NCBI GenBank assembly: GCA_035315065.1
Contig: DATFYM010000122.1
Location: 1 to 17,334, forward strand
Reading direction: 5' to 3'
DNA length: 17,334 nt
From: DATFYM01 sp035315065
GTDB lineage: Bacteria > Acidobacteriota > Terriglobia > UBA7540
In this document: piece by piece, positions 1-8,431 of the stretch
Layout: every line of letters begins with the position of its first letter
Numbering within the stretch: the first letter of the stretch is position 1
The notes under the pieces: generated by a model
Told to the model about the DNA's origin: nothing
The model's database searches: none
What the model saw: only the letters and a program-made list of their open reading frames with translations
Made by a program: the position numbers and the translations under genes

Positions 1-2
1 CC

Positions 3-830
3 TTCAAGATGGGCGCGCTCGCGAACGCCGTGACCAAGCCGACCACTTCGAGCGTCGACATTCTGGGCGGGCTGCTGATCTGCATGTGGAACTACATGGG
101 CTGGGACAATGCCTCGACCATCGCGACAGAAGTGGAGAAGCCGCAGCGGACTTACCCGCGTGCAATGCTGGTTGCGGTGGCGATTGTGGCCTTGAGCTAC
201 GTGCTACCCTTTGCCGCGATGTGGATGACCGGACTGAAAGCGACGGCATGGGAAACTGGATCATGGGCCGACATTGCCGGGTTGCTGGGCGGACCGCTGC
301 TGCGGATCGGAGTAGTGCTGGGCGGAGTGATCAGCGCCTTTGGAATGTTTAACGCGCTGGTGATGAGCTACTCGCGCCTGCCGCTGGCGATGGCGCAGGA
401 CGGCATGTTGCCGGGCGTCTTTGCTAGGACGCACCCCAAGACCGGCGCCCCGTGGGTGGCGATCCTGGTGTGCGCCACGGGCTGGGCGCTGTGCCTCGGC
501 ATTGGATTCGAGCGCCTCGTGACCTTGGACATCATGCTTTACGGCGGAAGCCTCGTGCTGGAGTTCATCGCCTTGGTGGCGTTGCGCATCCGCGAGCCGC
601 AACTCCGCCGTACCTTCCGAGTGCCGGGCGGGACGCTGGGCGCGATCCTGGTTGGCGTGTTCCCCACCTTGCTGCTGACGTTTGCAGTGATGCACAGCGA
701 CCACGAAGAGGTGCTGGGGATGAACGGCCTCGTTTTCGGCGCATTGATTATTCTGGGAGGCTTTGCCGCCTACTACGCCGCGTCGTTCTTCTGGAAGCCA
801 CGCCAGGTGGCGCCGATCGAATGTGATTAA
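3..830 (+). CDS. Amino acid permease (APC family), C-terminal part
   Basis: This is an inner-membrane amino acid/polyamine transporter of the APC superfamily, cut by the left window edge. The frame is open from base 3 with no stop, so the true start lies outside and about 276 C-terminal residues remain. About seven hydrophobic segments can be counted, for example DILGGLLICMWNYMGW, AMLVAVAIVALSYVLPF, LGAILVGVFPTLLLTF and LVFGALIILGGFAAYYA. The stretch GWDNASTIATEVEKPQRTYPRA matches the conserved APC pattern of a small-residue/Glu helix followed by a cytoplasmic 'E-x-x-x-P-x-x-x-x-P' loop. The polar tail ends at KPRQVAPIECD. The substrate cannot be told from this half. The stop codon is followed by a paired octamer repeat (848-948) that may act as its transcription end. 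Confidence 0.88.
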   Translation, partial: FKMGALANAVTKPTTSSVDILGGLLICMWNYMGWDNASTIATEVEKPQRTYPRAMLVAVAIVALSYVLPFAAMWMTGLKATAWETGSWADIAGLLGGPLLRIGVVLGGVISAFGMFNALVMSYSRLPLAMAQDGMLPGVFARTHPKTGAPWVAILVCATGWALCLGIGFERLVTLDIMLYGGSLVLEFIALVALRIREPQLRRTFRVPGGTLGAILVGVFPTLLLTFAVMHSDHEEVLGMNGLVFGALIILGGFAAYYAASFFWKPRQVAPIECD

Positions 831-847
831 TTGCGAGGACGTTCCAA

Positions 848-948
848 CACAGAGACACAGAGGCACAGAGGAAAACCAAGAGCATCGAGCGACAAACGGC
901 ATCCTCGTGCGCTTCTCTTCCTTTCTCTGTGTCTCTGCGCCTCTGTGT
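848..948. repeat. Inverted octamer arrays, copy 1 (CACAGAG family)
   Basis: The left arm at 848-871 holds three octamers of form CACAGAGR. The right arm at 925-948 holds three octamers of form CTCTGYGY. Read against each other (847-870 with 925-948), the arms pair at 21 of 24 positions around a 54-nt loop. The repeat fills the 136-bp gap between the converging permease and beta-propeller genes, so a bidirectional transcription-end role is plausible, although there is no T-tract. A second copy lies at 14163-14265. Confidence 0.85.
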
Positions 949-966
949 TTCTGCCACTCTCTATCG

Positions 967-2604
967 CTACTTCGAAATCAGTCCGTAGACATCCAGTTCG
1001 CCCTTGGCCCCAACGTACACTCGCCCATCAACCACCATCGGGATATTGAAGCGCAGCCCGATTCCCGCCCGATCGCGAGCGCTATTCTGCTCGCTCGAAT
1101 AAAGCTCGTGGGCGACGTTCGTGGCGTCGAAAGCGCGGAGCACCGCCGGCCGTTGGTCAGGTTCATTCCAGTGCTTTGACGAAAGCGTCCAAACAATGGC
1201 GTTCTTCGATCCGTTGGCCGAGACGCTCGGAGTTGCGCCCGGATCGATGAATCTGCCGGGGCTCATGGCTCGCAGCTCGAGCAGACCTTTCTCCAACACC
1301 AAATCCTTCAGGGGCTCGTCGCTGGCGGCGAAGTAGACGTGCCGGTTCCAATAGGCGGGTGCGCCGAAAGCGCCTCCTTTGCCCTCCATCTCCTCCACCG
1401 TTTCCGTATCGCCACCTTCATGGAACTTGCCCAACCGGTCGCGGTCGATCAGGTACAACATCCCGCCTTTGCCGGCGATCAGCAACAGGTGAGGATGCGG
1501 GCCAGGCTGGTCGGGAAGAAGCACGGGACCGCCGGAGCCGAGATCGTCATCGTCGGCGTCGAGTTCGCGCTGGTTGAAAGGCGTAAAGTAGTCGAGCACC
1601 TCGAGAGCGTTTCCGGCGAGGGCCAGTTTCAACATGCTGTCGCCGTAGTCGCGCCCGCCGCCGGCAACGGTGAATTTGCCATTGCCGGTGGCGACGAAGA
1701 CGTTGCCGGCGTCATCGGCCGCCGGACCCGCATCGCCCGCCCAGATCCCACTTTGTACGGCATCGGGCGACGTATTGAAGACGGCCAACTGCGCGAGCGA
1801 ATGCGCATCGTAAGCCATCACCCAGCCGTGATACGGGCCGACATCGCACGAGGAAGCCCAGGTGAGATACACCTTATCGTTGGCCAACAGCAGCGCGGCG
1901 CGCGGGAGTTCAAGCAGCGGATCGAAGTCAAGCTGGCCATCGGAACTGCCTACTCCGCGTCCCTTCACCGAGCCTTTGATCTCTACCGGGCCGCCGAATT
2001 TGTCCACTCCCGTGGTGACGGCCAGGGCGTGCAATCGCTGTACGTGGCGGGTGGAGAAGAGACCGTCTTTCTCTTTGGTTCGAGCCAGGACGTAAAGCGT
2101 TCCAGTCTTCAAGTCGATCGCCGGAGTGGGAGTGATTCCGACTTCCGGACTGATGAACGGGCACTGGACATCGCGCGCCGGGACAGTCGTGACACCCTTA
2201 TCAGAGTTGAGGAAGCTCGCCTTCCACAACGGCTCAGCGGGATGACCATTGGCATCGAAGGCGTAAACGCTATCGTGTTCGGTGGCCACAAAGACGACGT
2301 TGTGCCGACCCTTGCCTGGGATCTCCAGTCCGGGCATATACAGGGGCTCGCCATAAATGGCGCCGTCAACCTTGAGGGTAAAAAGCTTTCCAAATTGGCC
2401 GGCATTCACGTTCGCCGGGGTTAGCGTGGTCTCGTGAAGATTGGCCCCGGTCCGCGCGTTGTCGTATTGGGACGTCAACACCTGGGCGCGCGCCGGCAAA
2501 GGCAGGACAATCAGGGTCAAGAGCAGGAGGCCGCCATGGGTGTATCGTAGCAAGCTAAGGCGCCGAAACCAGCAAATTGCCGGGCCCGCAACATCGATTT
2601 TCAT
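967..2604 (-). CDS. Secreted PQQ-like beta-propeller repeat protein
   Basis: The 545-residue product has a Sec-type signal (hydrophobic GGLLLLTLIVLPLPARA, then a cut before QV). Propeller blades typical of PQQ/WD40-like quinoprotein folds follow: VVFVATEHDSVYAFDANG, TPTPAIDLKTGTLYVLAR, KVYLTWASSCD, NVFVATGNGKF, LLLIAGKGGMLYLIDRDRLG, HVYFAAS, RVYVGAKGELDVYGL. These 'hydrophobic-Y-A-x-D' blade ends are the family hallmark. No quinone ligand set or haem motif was recognised, so a structural or binding propeller is as likely as a dehydrogenase. It is the last gene of the porin/cupredoxin/propeller cluster, about 126 nt after the cupredoxin stop. The in-frame ATG at 2634 would add ten residues (MTTRTAREPT). 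I prefer 2604 because it puts the signal peptide nearer the start, but neither has a strong ribosome binding site. Confidence 0.82.
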   Translation of the reverse strand: MKIDVAGPAICWFRRLSLLRYTHGGLLLLTLIVLPLPARAQVLTSQYDNARTGANLHETTLTPANVNAGQFGKLFTLKVDGAIYGEPLYMPGLEIPGKGRHNVVFVATEHDSVYAFDANGHPAEPLWKASFLNSDKGVTTVPARDVQCPFISPEVGITPTPAIDLKTGTLYVLARTKEKDGLFSTRHVQRLHALAVTTGVDKFGGPVEIKGSVKGRGVGSSDGQLDFDPLLELPRAALLLANDKVYLTWASSCDVGPYHGWVMAYDAHSLAQLAVFNTSPDAVQSGIWAGDAGPAADDAGNVFVATGNGKFTVAGGGRDYGDSMLKLALAGNALEVLDYFTPFNQRELDADDDDLGSGGPVLLPDQPGPHPHLLLIAGKGGMLYLIDRDRLGKFHEGGDTETVEEMEGKGGAFGAPAYWNRHVYFAASDEPLKDLVLEKGLLELRAMSPGRFIDPGATPSVSANGSKNAIVWTLSSKHWNEPDQRPAVLRAFDATNVAHELYSSEQNSARDRAGIGLRFNIPMVVDGRVYVGAKGELDVYGLISK

Positions 2605-2730
2605 CGTCGGCTCTCTCGCGGTACGCGTGGTCATGATTCTATCGGCCGTTGGATGAAAGGAATTCGGGCCAAGGTTGTACCCTGCGGAGCCCGAATCCAG
2701 CCCCTCGGCCCGTTCGTAGGTGGTCGACGC

Positions 2731-3474
2731 TCACTGCACGCCGTAGGGACTCGAGGGATCCGTCCGGTCGTAGTCGCGGCCGTATTTGTTTTTGTGCTTG
2801 CTCAGAAGCTCGCCGGATTCAGGCAAGCGAAGCTCTCCCAAAGAAGAGGATTGAGTCGAAACGGCGATCTCGCGCCCCAGAGCTTTGAGCGCCTGCGGCA
2901 GGCAGCGTTCGGCCCACACGTTGAGCATGTACAGCCCCACCGGAACGCCACTCATGGCGACCTCACCCGCGGCGTTCGAGACCCCGTAATAGGGAGTGCC
3001 GGTCGCGATCACGACCGCGCTCATTTGGGGGTGGATGTTGCAAAAGATATAGCTCACACCGGGTTTGTTGAAGGTGACGGCACGCGTCGAGCCGGCCTCG
3101 TAGAGCCCGAGATCGAATCGCTTGCCGTCGAACATCGAGAAAACGTTGTGAAAGAAAGGATCGCCGTTCGGAAACTCCACCACCGCGCCCACCGGGACCA
3201 CGAGGATGTGGGGCGTGAATCGCTTGTTCTTCTGGAGGAGTCGGAAGCGGCCTGCAGCCGGCTGATTGTGGACCTCCAGAGTTCCCGCCGTTTCCGGCAG
3301 CGGCGTCAGCCACACCACCGCGTTGGCGTTGTCGGCAGCCGCACGTCCGTTGGCTTGTGCCACCAACGTGACGTGGCCGGTCACAGTCACGATCTGGGCT
3401 GCCAAGGGGCTCCGGCCGAGAAGCGTCCAAAGTAGCAAGGCCCAGGCACCGTAGCGTTTTGATGCGACAATCAT
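2731..3474 (-). CDS. Exported cupredoxin-domain (blue copper-like) protein
   Basis: The 247-residue product has a short signal peptide (YGAWALLLWTLLGRSPLAAQ). A beta-sandwich region follows with a complete type-1 copper ligand set: His109 in PFFHNVFS, then Cys145, His148 and Met151 in FCNIHPQM. This spacing is usual in plastocyanin-like domains, so electron transfer or copper binding in the periplasm is the likely role. The C-terminal part (GVSNAAGEVAMSGVPVGLYMLNVW) resembles a carboxypeptidase-regulatory-like fold, and a charged tail rich in K/D follows. The start at 3474 is chosen because AGGA sits 4 nt upstream and the signal peptide follows directly. The frame stays open to 3570, but that extension is translated tandem repeat. 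It lies between the porin and the propeller gene on the same strand. Confidence 0.85.
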   Translation of the reverse strand: MIVASKRYGAWALLLWTLLGRSPLAAQIVTVTGHVTLVAQANGRAAADNANAVVWLTPLPETAGTLEVHNQPAAGRFRLLQKNKRFTPHILVVPVGAVVEFPNGDPFFHNVFSMFDGKRFDLGLYEAGSTRAVTFNKPGVSYIFCNIHPQMSAVVIATGTPYYGVSNAAGEVAMSGVPVGLYMLNVWAERCLPQALKALGREIAVSTQSSSLGELRLPESGELLSKHKNKYGRDYDRTDPSSPYGVQ

Positions 3475-3493
3475 GGAGTCCTGCCGGAGAACA

Positions 3494-3591
3494 GTGAATT
3501 GTGAATGGTGAGAAAGCTCGCTGAATTCACAATTCGCGATTCTCCTCGATCGTTTTATTGCACGATTCACAATTCACTACTCACGATTCTT
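3494..3591. repeat. Heptamer arrays (GTGAATT / AATTCAC family), three blocks
   Basis: Block 1 at 3494-3514 reads GTGAATT, GTGAATG, GTGAGAA. Block 2 (3524-3544) and block 3 (3564-3591) hold the complementary words AATTCAC, AATTCGC, GATTCTC and GATTCAC, AATTCAC, TACTCAC, GATTCTT. Block 1 can pair with either later block, giving two alternative hairpins. The arrays fill the gap between porin and cupredoxin genes and end 5 bp before the porin stop codon. Confidence 0.85.
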
Positions 3592-3596
3592 CTCGC

Positions 3597-5183
3597 TCAG
3601 AACAAAGTTGCCGCGCTCAAACTCACCTGGTTGGCCTTGAACAGACCGGGTTGAGTTTCCTCAGTCCGTATGCGACGGTACTCCAACGAGAACATGACGT
3701 TGGAGCGAAGGTGGTAGATGCCGTTGAAAAACGCGCTCTCATTCCTTCCCACCGGCAGGCCGTTGTAGCCCTTCGAATAGTACGGCGCGGGCGGGGGTGA
3801 AAAATCCTCGCCCCAGGTGCCGTTGAATTCGAGTCTCTCGGCCGGCATGAACTTCAGTTGCGCCCATCCGCCCGTGGAATTGAGCCCCTCGATATCCGTC
3901 AGAGGGTTGTAGAGCGAGCCGCCGGTGAAGACAACGCTCTGCCCCTCCGCGGCGCCCAGCCCGCCGATCGCCCGGCCACGGTAGAACTCTCCGGTCAATG
4001 AGAATCCGTGGCTCAGGCGAAGCATCCAGTCGGCCGTTCCCGCCCAGGCATCCACGATGCGACCGCCCCAGTTCTGGCGCGCATAATATCCACCCGCCCC
4101 GAGCGACACGGGCCCCTCGTCGGAGCTGCGTCCCCAGGCAACTCGGGCGGCGTATGCCGGCTGTCCGCCACTCTCCCCCGCCTGGGCGGCGCGGTAGTAA
4201 GAGTACAGCGGGACCTCGCCCGTCAGCGGGTCCATGATACCACCTTGGAGTGTTACGCTCGACCCGTCTGACAGGGCGATCCGATGCTCCACGTAGATTT
4301 GGGGAGTCCACCGCCAAAGGTTGCCAGAATCGGCCAGCGCCGGATACGCGACGGAGGCCAGCGAGGTCGGTGAAAGGGGCGAGAAGAACGGGCCGTACTG
4401 CCCAGCCACCAGCAAAGTGTCCTGCCAGGCGAGCCGAAAGCCGGCGGTGCGAAGACGAATCAAATCGGAGGTGACTCCATCCGGACTGTTGGGGAAACCG
4501 CCAAGGAAATCCACGCGAATATCGGCCATGGTCTTGGCCCCGGCGATCTCCGGTCCGAATACGTCCAGCCCCAGGACCGATTGTCTCAAGGTGGCACCGA
4601 AAGCACCGTTGGGTTGAGAAGGATACGGTTCGACGGCGACGCTCGGCACATCGAAGTTGTCCGTCGCCCCGCGCGTGGTGAAAGCATTGAACAGGGCCAT
4701 GCCGGATAGCCTCACCCGGTACTTGGAGCCGCTCTCAACCTTGGTTTGATACTGGTCATCGACCTTCGAGGTCAGCAGTTGCTGCTCTTCCTCGACCTTC
4801 GCCACGCGGCCGTCAAGGTGCTGGACTTCGCTCGCAGGGGGTTGGGCAGGCGGCGGAGCCGGCGTCGCCTGAGCGGTTGCTCGACCGGGGTTGGTGGCTA
4901 TCTCACGCTGGATGGCCAGGAGCTGATCGCTGGCACTCTTCAACTCCTGCTTCAGTTCCTTGGCTTCGTTGCGCGCCTCCTTCACTTCAGCGCGCATCTC
5001 AAGCAGAGCCGCGCTCAGCTCCTGCACCTGCTCCTGCAGCACATTAAGACTGACGGCGGTCGGGTTCATCTCCGCTGGCTTGGCTCCCTCGGGCGCTTGG
5101 GAGAAGGCCGTGAGGGTAGTCAGCAAAAAGGCAGCCAAGCCCGTCGTGATCCGAAGTGAGGGAATCATGCAGCGTAGCCTCAT
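3597..5183 (-). CDS. Outer-membrane porin with N-terminal coiled coil
   Basis: The product is 528 residues, an outer-membrane beta-barrel channel. Residues 1-29 form a signal peptide (ITTGLAAFLLTTLTAFSQA). Residues about 45-95 are a heptad-patterned coiled coil (LQEQVQELSAALLEMRAEV onward), then a Pro/Ala/Gln linker and a barrel region of alternating aromatic and polar strands. The chain ends in Phe after SAATL, the usual C-terminal aromatic recognised by the BAM complex. Coiled coil plus barrel suggests a trimeric DcaP/OprP-like porin. The substrate is not evident; the segment FRLAWQDTLLVAGQYGPFF is typical of this porin class. The start at 5183 has an excellent ribosome binding site (AAGGAGG, 6-nt spacing). 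It is the first gene of the minus-strand cluster and is divergent from the two-component genes. Confidence 0.87.
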   Translation of the reverse strand: MRLRCMIPSLRITTGLAAFLLTTLTAFSQAPEGAKPAEMNPTAVSLNVLQEQVQELSAALLEMRAEVKEARNEAKELKQELKSASDQLLAIQREIATNPGRATAQATPAPPPAQPPASEVQHLDGRVAKVEEEQQLLTSKVDDQYQTKVESGSKYRVRLSGMALFNAFTTRGATDNFDVPSVAVEPYPSQPNGAFGATLRQSVLGLDVFGPEIAGAKTMADIRVDFLGGFPNSPDGVTSDLIRLRTAGFRLAWQDTLLVAGQYGPFFSPLSPTSLASVAYPALADSGNLWRWTPQIYVEHRIALSDGSSVTLQGGIMDPLTGEVPLYSYYRAAQAGESGGQPAYAARVAWGRSSDEGPVSLGAGGYYARQNWGGRIVDAWAGTADWMLRLSHGFSLTGEFYRGRAIGGLGAAEGQSVVFTGGSLYNPLTDIEGLNSTGGWAQLKFMPAERLEFNGTWGEDFSPPPAPYYSKGYNGLPVGRNESAFFNGIYHLRSNVMFSLEYRRIRTEETQPGLFKANQVSLSAATLF

Positions 5184-5227
5184 AGGAAACCTCCTTCAAC
5201 GTGTAGCTGGGAGCGCGGGTGTCTCTC

Positions 5228-5336
5228 CGGCCTTTTTTGGATTGCCGATTGCCGATCGCCGATTCACGATTCAGAGGCCGGCGGCCGGAACCTCTTTCGA
5301 TTCAAATTCAATCGACAATCGCCAATCAAAGGCCGG
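5228..5336. repeat. Inverted heptamer arrays (GATTGCC family) with closed base
   Basis: Five heptamers at 5240-5274 (GATTGCC, GATTGCC, GATCGCC, GATTCAC, GATTCAG) oppose three at 5307-5327 (TTCAATC, GACAATC, GCCAATC). The base of the hairpin is closed by CCGGCCTTT at 5228-5236 and AAAGGCCGG at 5328-5336. It falls inside the predicted untranslated leader of the porin mRNA, 45-153 nt before the start codon. Confidence 0.85.
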
Positions 5337-5371
5337 ATAAAGACGCACGCCCTGTCAGTCAAGCCGGCTCG

Positions 5372-5400
5372 ACTATAGTCTTCTGACAACGCTTTTACAA
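5372..5400 (-). promoter_or_regulatory. Predicted sigma70-type promoter for the porin
   Basis: On the minus strand, -35 TTGTAA (5400-5395) and -10 TATAGT (5377-5372) are separated by exactly 17 bp. They match consensus at 4/6 and 5/6. Transcription from about 5365 would give a leader of about 180 nt that contains the GATTGCC hairpin. Confidence 0.5.
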
Positions 5401-5602
5401 TTCCGAGAAACCTTGATGACAATCAGTTACATCCAGGAAACTACAATCTTCACCTGGAGGGGAGCGACATAGGATGCTCAACCTTGGGCTGGGGTTGGGT
5501 TTGCCGCCTTGGCGCGCCCTTTCCATGATGGGCGTATACTGTGAGGATCAAGGCGGCGGTTTCGGACCGGCTCCGTCATGCCGCGAAACAGTGAGATTGT
5601 CC

Positions 5603-6304
5603 ATGCAAAAGATTTTGCTCATTGAAGATGACAAGAGAATTCACAAGATGCTCAAGCTGTCGTTTGAGCAAGAGCGGTACTCCCTGGAGGTGGCTGTGGA
5701 CGGACCTTCGGGACTTGACGCTTTTCGGCGCCTTAAACCTGCGGTTGTGATCCTGGACCTCATGCTCCCCAAGGTGTCTGGTCGCGACGTGATTCGCGAG
5801 ATCAAGAAGGAGGCGCCCTCGCAGCCGGTGATTATCCTCAGCGCAGTTTCCGAGGAGATCGACAAGGTCCTCCTCCTGGAACTCGGCGCCGACGACTATG
5901 TGACCAAACCCTTCAGCCCCAAAGAACTGCTGGCGCGCGTCCGGGCGGTGACGCGCAGAGCCGAAAGAGGTCCTCTAACGGAGGGTTACAGCTTCGGCGA
6001 TATCACGGTGGACTTCGCCAAGATGGAGGTGCTACGGGGGGGCAAGCCGGTGACCCTGACGCCCCATGAGTTCAAGACGCTCAAGTATTTTGCCGAGAAC
6101 CCGGAGCGCGTACTCTCGCGTGAGGAACTTCTCAACCAGGTGTGGGGTTACGAGTGCTACCCCTCCACGCGCACGGTGGACAATCACATTCTGAAGCTGC
6201 GGCAGAAATTGGAGAAGGACCCCGTCAACCCGTCGTATTTCCGCACCATTCATGGCGCTGGATACAAGTTCGTACCCTTCGTGAAGGCTCAGGATGGCAA
6301 CTAG
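5603..6304 (+). CDS. OmpR/PhoB-family response regulator
   Basis: The 233-residue product is a two-domain transcription factor. The receiver domain (about 1-120) has the acidic pocket E8/D9/D10 in LLIEDDKR, the phospho-acceptor D52 in VVILDLMLP, the switch residue S80 in IILSAVS and K102 in YVTKPFSPKEL. The winged-helix domain (about 128-230) shows LTPHEFKTLKYF, the recognition-helix region TRTVDNHILKLRQKLE, and the ending FRTIHGAGYKF. All key residues are present. The start ATG at 5603 places the domain at residue 1; an in-frame GTG at 5591 would add only VRLS. The last 11 nt overlap the kinase gene, indicating translational coupling. Its position divergent to the porin suggests it controls that cluster. 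Confidence 0.93.
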   Translation: MQKILLIEDDKRIHKMLKLSFEQERYSLEVAVDGPSGLDAFRRLKPAVVILDLMLPKVSGRDVIREIKKEAPSQPVIILSAVSEEIDKVLLLELGADDYVTKPFSPKELLARVRAVTRRAERGPLTEGYSFGDITVDFAKMEVLRGGKPVTLTPHEFKTLKYFAENPERVLSREELLNQVWGYECYPSTRTVDNHILKLRQKLEKDPVNPSYFRTIHGAGYKFVPFVKAQDGN

Positions 6305-8183
6305 GCGGGACATCTCGGTCCCTTCCCTTGGCCGGACGGGCGAGCCACGGTCGCGCTCGGCGACCAAGCCGGTCGGCGTCCCTCGGTGGTACTCGGGGAT
6401 CAGTCGCCGGGGTCGGCTGCGAACGAAGTTTCTGCTTTCCCTGGTTGTCGTCTCAGCGTTACTGACCTGCTCCACCCTGCTGGTGGTCCGGCAACGGGTT
6501 CAGTTGCAGGTGCGCGAAGAAATCCGCGAGGCGCTGCAGAATTCGTTGGTCACTTTCCGTCACTTTCAGCGGCAGCGCGAAACCACCTTGGAAGGGTCGG
6601 CGGCGTTGCTCGCCAATCTTCCCCTCCTCGAAGCCCTGATGACCTCGGGGGACGCGGCCACCATTCAGGATGGCTCGACGCAACTGTGGCAGAGGGTGGG
6701 TGGCGACCTGTTTGTGCTGGCCGACCGCAGCGGGAAGCTGATGGCGCTCCACGCCGTCGCTGCGGGTTTCGCTCCGGCGCAGGCGCAGGAGATGCTGCAG
6801 CGATCCCTTCAGAACGGCGAACTGCACGATTGGTGGTTCGGCGGCGGGCATTTGTTTCAGGTATTCATGCAACCCATTTATTTCGGCGAGCCCGCCAACC
6901 ACGCGCAACTCGGCGTGCTGGTACTGGGATCCGAGATCAATAGCCTGGTAGCCGAGGATGTACGCCGCGTTGCCTCGAGCCAAGTGGCGTTTCGTTGTGG
7001 CAGAGTGGTGGTGGTGAGCACACTCGCTCCCGCCCAGAGGGAAGAGTTCAAGGAACAGACGCTGCCTCAGCCTGCCGCCGGCGCCCCGCCGCTGGAGATT
7101 GACCTGGGGCAGGAACGATTTCTCGCCACTTCCATGGACCTTCCGCCCAGTAGCTCGCTCAGCGTAAGTCTGGTGGTCCTAAAGTCCTACGATCAAGCCA
7201 CCATTTTTCTTCGCAGCCTCAACCGATGGCTCGTCGGCCTCGGGCTCACCGCCATCCTGGCGGGTGGCATCCTGGTGTTTCTGATTTCGGATACGTTCAC
7301 TCGCCCGCTCGCCAACCTGGTGGGCGGCGTGCACGCTTTGGAGAGAGGTGACTTCGATTATCCGCTTGAGGTGCGCGGTAACGACGAAGTATCGGAGTTG
7401 ACGCGGTCGTTTGACCGGATGCGGCAAACCGTCAGGGACGCCCAGCAGGAGTTGCTCCAGGCGGAGAGATTCGCCACTATCGGGCGCATGGCCAGCACGG
7501 TCTCTCACGATCTGCGCCACTCGTTGACCGCCATCCTCGCTTACGCCGAGTTCCTCGCGGAAGGGAATCTGCCGGAGGGCCGGCGAGCCGAATTCTACCA
7601 GGAGATCCGCCAGGCCGTGAACCAGATGACGGGCCAACTGCGCGAGTTGCTCGAATTCTCCCAAGCCAAAGTCGTCCATCGGCCGGTGCTCACGAACATC
7701 GCGGAGGTCATCGAGCGCGCGGTTCGCACCGTCAAGGCGCGTTCCGAGTTCAGCGGAATCGAAGTGCGGACCTCGTTCGACGGCGGCAGCGAAGGCTGGT
7801 TCGACCCCGGCGGCCTGGAGCGCGTGTTTCACAACCTGCTGCTCAACGCATGCGAAGCGGCACCTCCGGAATTGGGCCGGGTCGAGGTCACTACCTGGGG
7901 GACCACCAAAGGGATGGCCATCCAGATCTCCGATAATGGCGGCGGTATCCCGGACGAGATTCGGGACCGGCTGTTCCAGCCTTTTGTGACTGCCGGCAAG
8001 GACAACGGCATTGGGCTCGGGCTAGCGGTGGTGCAGAAGATCGTCCATGAGCACGGGGGACAAATCAACGTGGAGCGCACCGGAAGAGATGGGACCGTCC
8101 TTCGCATCTGGCTGCCCACCGCCCCCGGTGTCAGCGTCGCCAGTCCGGAGCCGTTCCACAACTCGCCCGGCGATGCTCGTTGA
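6294..8183 (+). CDS. Membrane sensor histidine kinase
   Basis: The 629-residue product is the partner of the upstream regulator. A basic N-terminus of about 40 residues precedes TM1 (46-65, FLLSLVVVSALLTCSTLLVV). A periplasmic sensor of about 240 residues follows; its DLFVLADRSGKLMALHA segment looks like a Cache-type fold. TM2 is 312-332 (WLVGLGLTAILAGGILVFLIS), then a HAMP linker. The dimerisation domain has His405 in TVSHDLRHSLTA. The ATPase domain has an N-box (N514/N518 in HNLLLNACEA), a G1 box (D547-G551 in SDNGGG) and a G2 box (G572-G576 in NGIGLGLAVV). Every catalytic motif is intact. The ligand is unknown. The ATG lies inside the final codons of the regulator gene, with AAGG 8-11 nt upstream. 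Confidence 0.92.
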   Translation: MATRRDISVPSLGRTGEPRSRSATKPVGVPRWYSGISRRGRLRTKFLLSLVVVSALLTCSTLLVVRQRVQLQVREEIREALQNSLVTFRHFQRQRETTLEGSAALLANLPLLEALMTSGDAATIQDGSTQLWQRVGGDLFVLADRSGKLMALHAVAAGFAPAQAQEMLQRSLQNGELHDWWFGGGHLFQVFMQPIYFGEPANHAQLGVLVLGSEINSLVAEDVRRVASSQVAFRCGRVVVVSTLAPAQREEFKEQTLPQPAAGAPPLEIDLGQERFLATSMDLPPSSSLSVSLVVLKSYDQATIFLRSLNRWLVGLGLTAILAGGILVFLISDTFTRPLANLVGGVHALERGDFDYPLEVRGNDEVSELTRSFDRMRQTVRDAQQELLQAERFATIGRMASTVSHDLRHSLTAILAYAEFLAEGNLPEGRRAEFYQEIRQAVNQMTGQLRELLEFSQAKVVHRPVLTNIAEVIERAVRTVKARSEFSGIEVRTSFDGGSEGWFDPGGLERVFHNLLLNACEAAPPELGRVEVTTWGTTKGMAIQISDNGGGIPDEIRDRLFQPFVTAGKDNGIGLGLAVVQKIVHEHGGQINVERTGRDGTVLRIWLPTAPGVSVASPEPFHNSPGDAR

Positions 8184-8431
8184 GCGGGGCGCGGCTGCGC
8201 CGTTCCGGCCGCCGCCAATGACTGAGTCACGGGTGGCCGCAAAGTGGGTCTTACCAGTCTCTACTCCAGGTTCGCTGCTACCAACAACCAGCCGCTCTCC
8301 CAAGAGACAATTTGTTGACAGAACTATTGCCCCGCGCTGACAAAGGACTCCTATCTCCCATGCCATGCTTTTATCGTCCAAGTGCCGCGAGAGGTGAAAG
8401 GCACTTGGCGGAAAGGGATGGTAAACAGCTT

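Larger units (their letters stand above)
5184..5602. other. Divergent intergenic region, porin / response regulator
   Basis: This 419-bp stretch has no convincing gene. It holds the porin ribosome binding site, a hairpin built of heptamer arrays (5228-5336), a minus-strand sigma70-like promoter (5372-5400), and a possible plus-strand -10 element TATACT at 5535-5540. The response regulator frame is open back to an ATG at 5474, but the extra 43 residues are low-complexity and no receiver domain uses them. Confidence 0.7.

Noticed and set aside
1339..2424. Open frame of 361 residues antisense to the beta-propeller gene
   Set aside because: It has no signal, domain or ribosome binding site; the minus-strand protein has clear blade repeats and a signal peptide.
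3475..3570. N-terminal extension of the cupredoxin protein to 3570
   Set aside because: It is translated tandem heptamer repeat; the ribosome binding site and signal peptide fit the start at 3474.
5474..5602. N-terminal extension of the response regulator from ATG 5474
   Set aside because: The 43 extra residues are low-complexity. The receiver domain begins exactly at ATG 5603, and a possible -10 TATACT at 5535 lies inside the extension.
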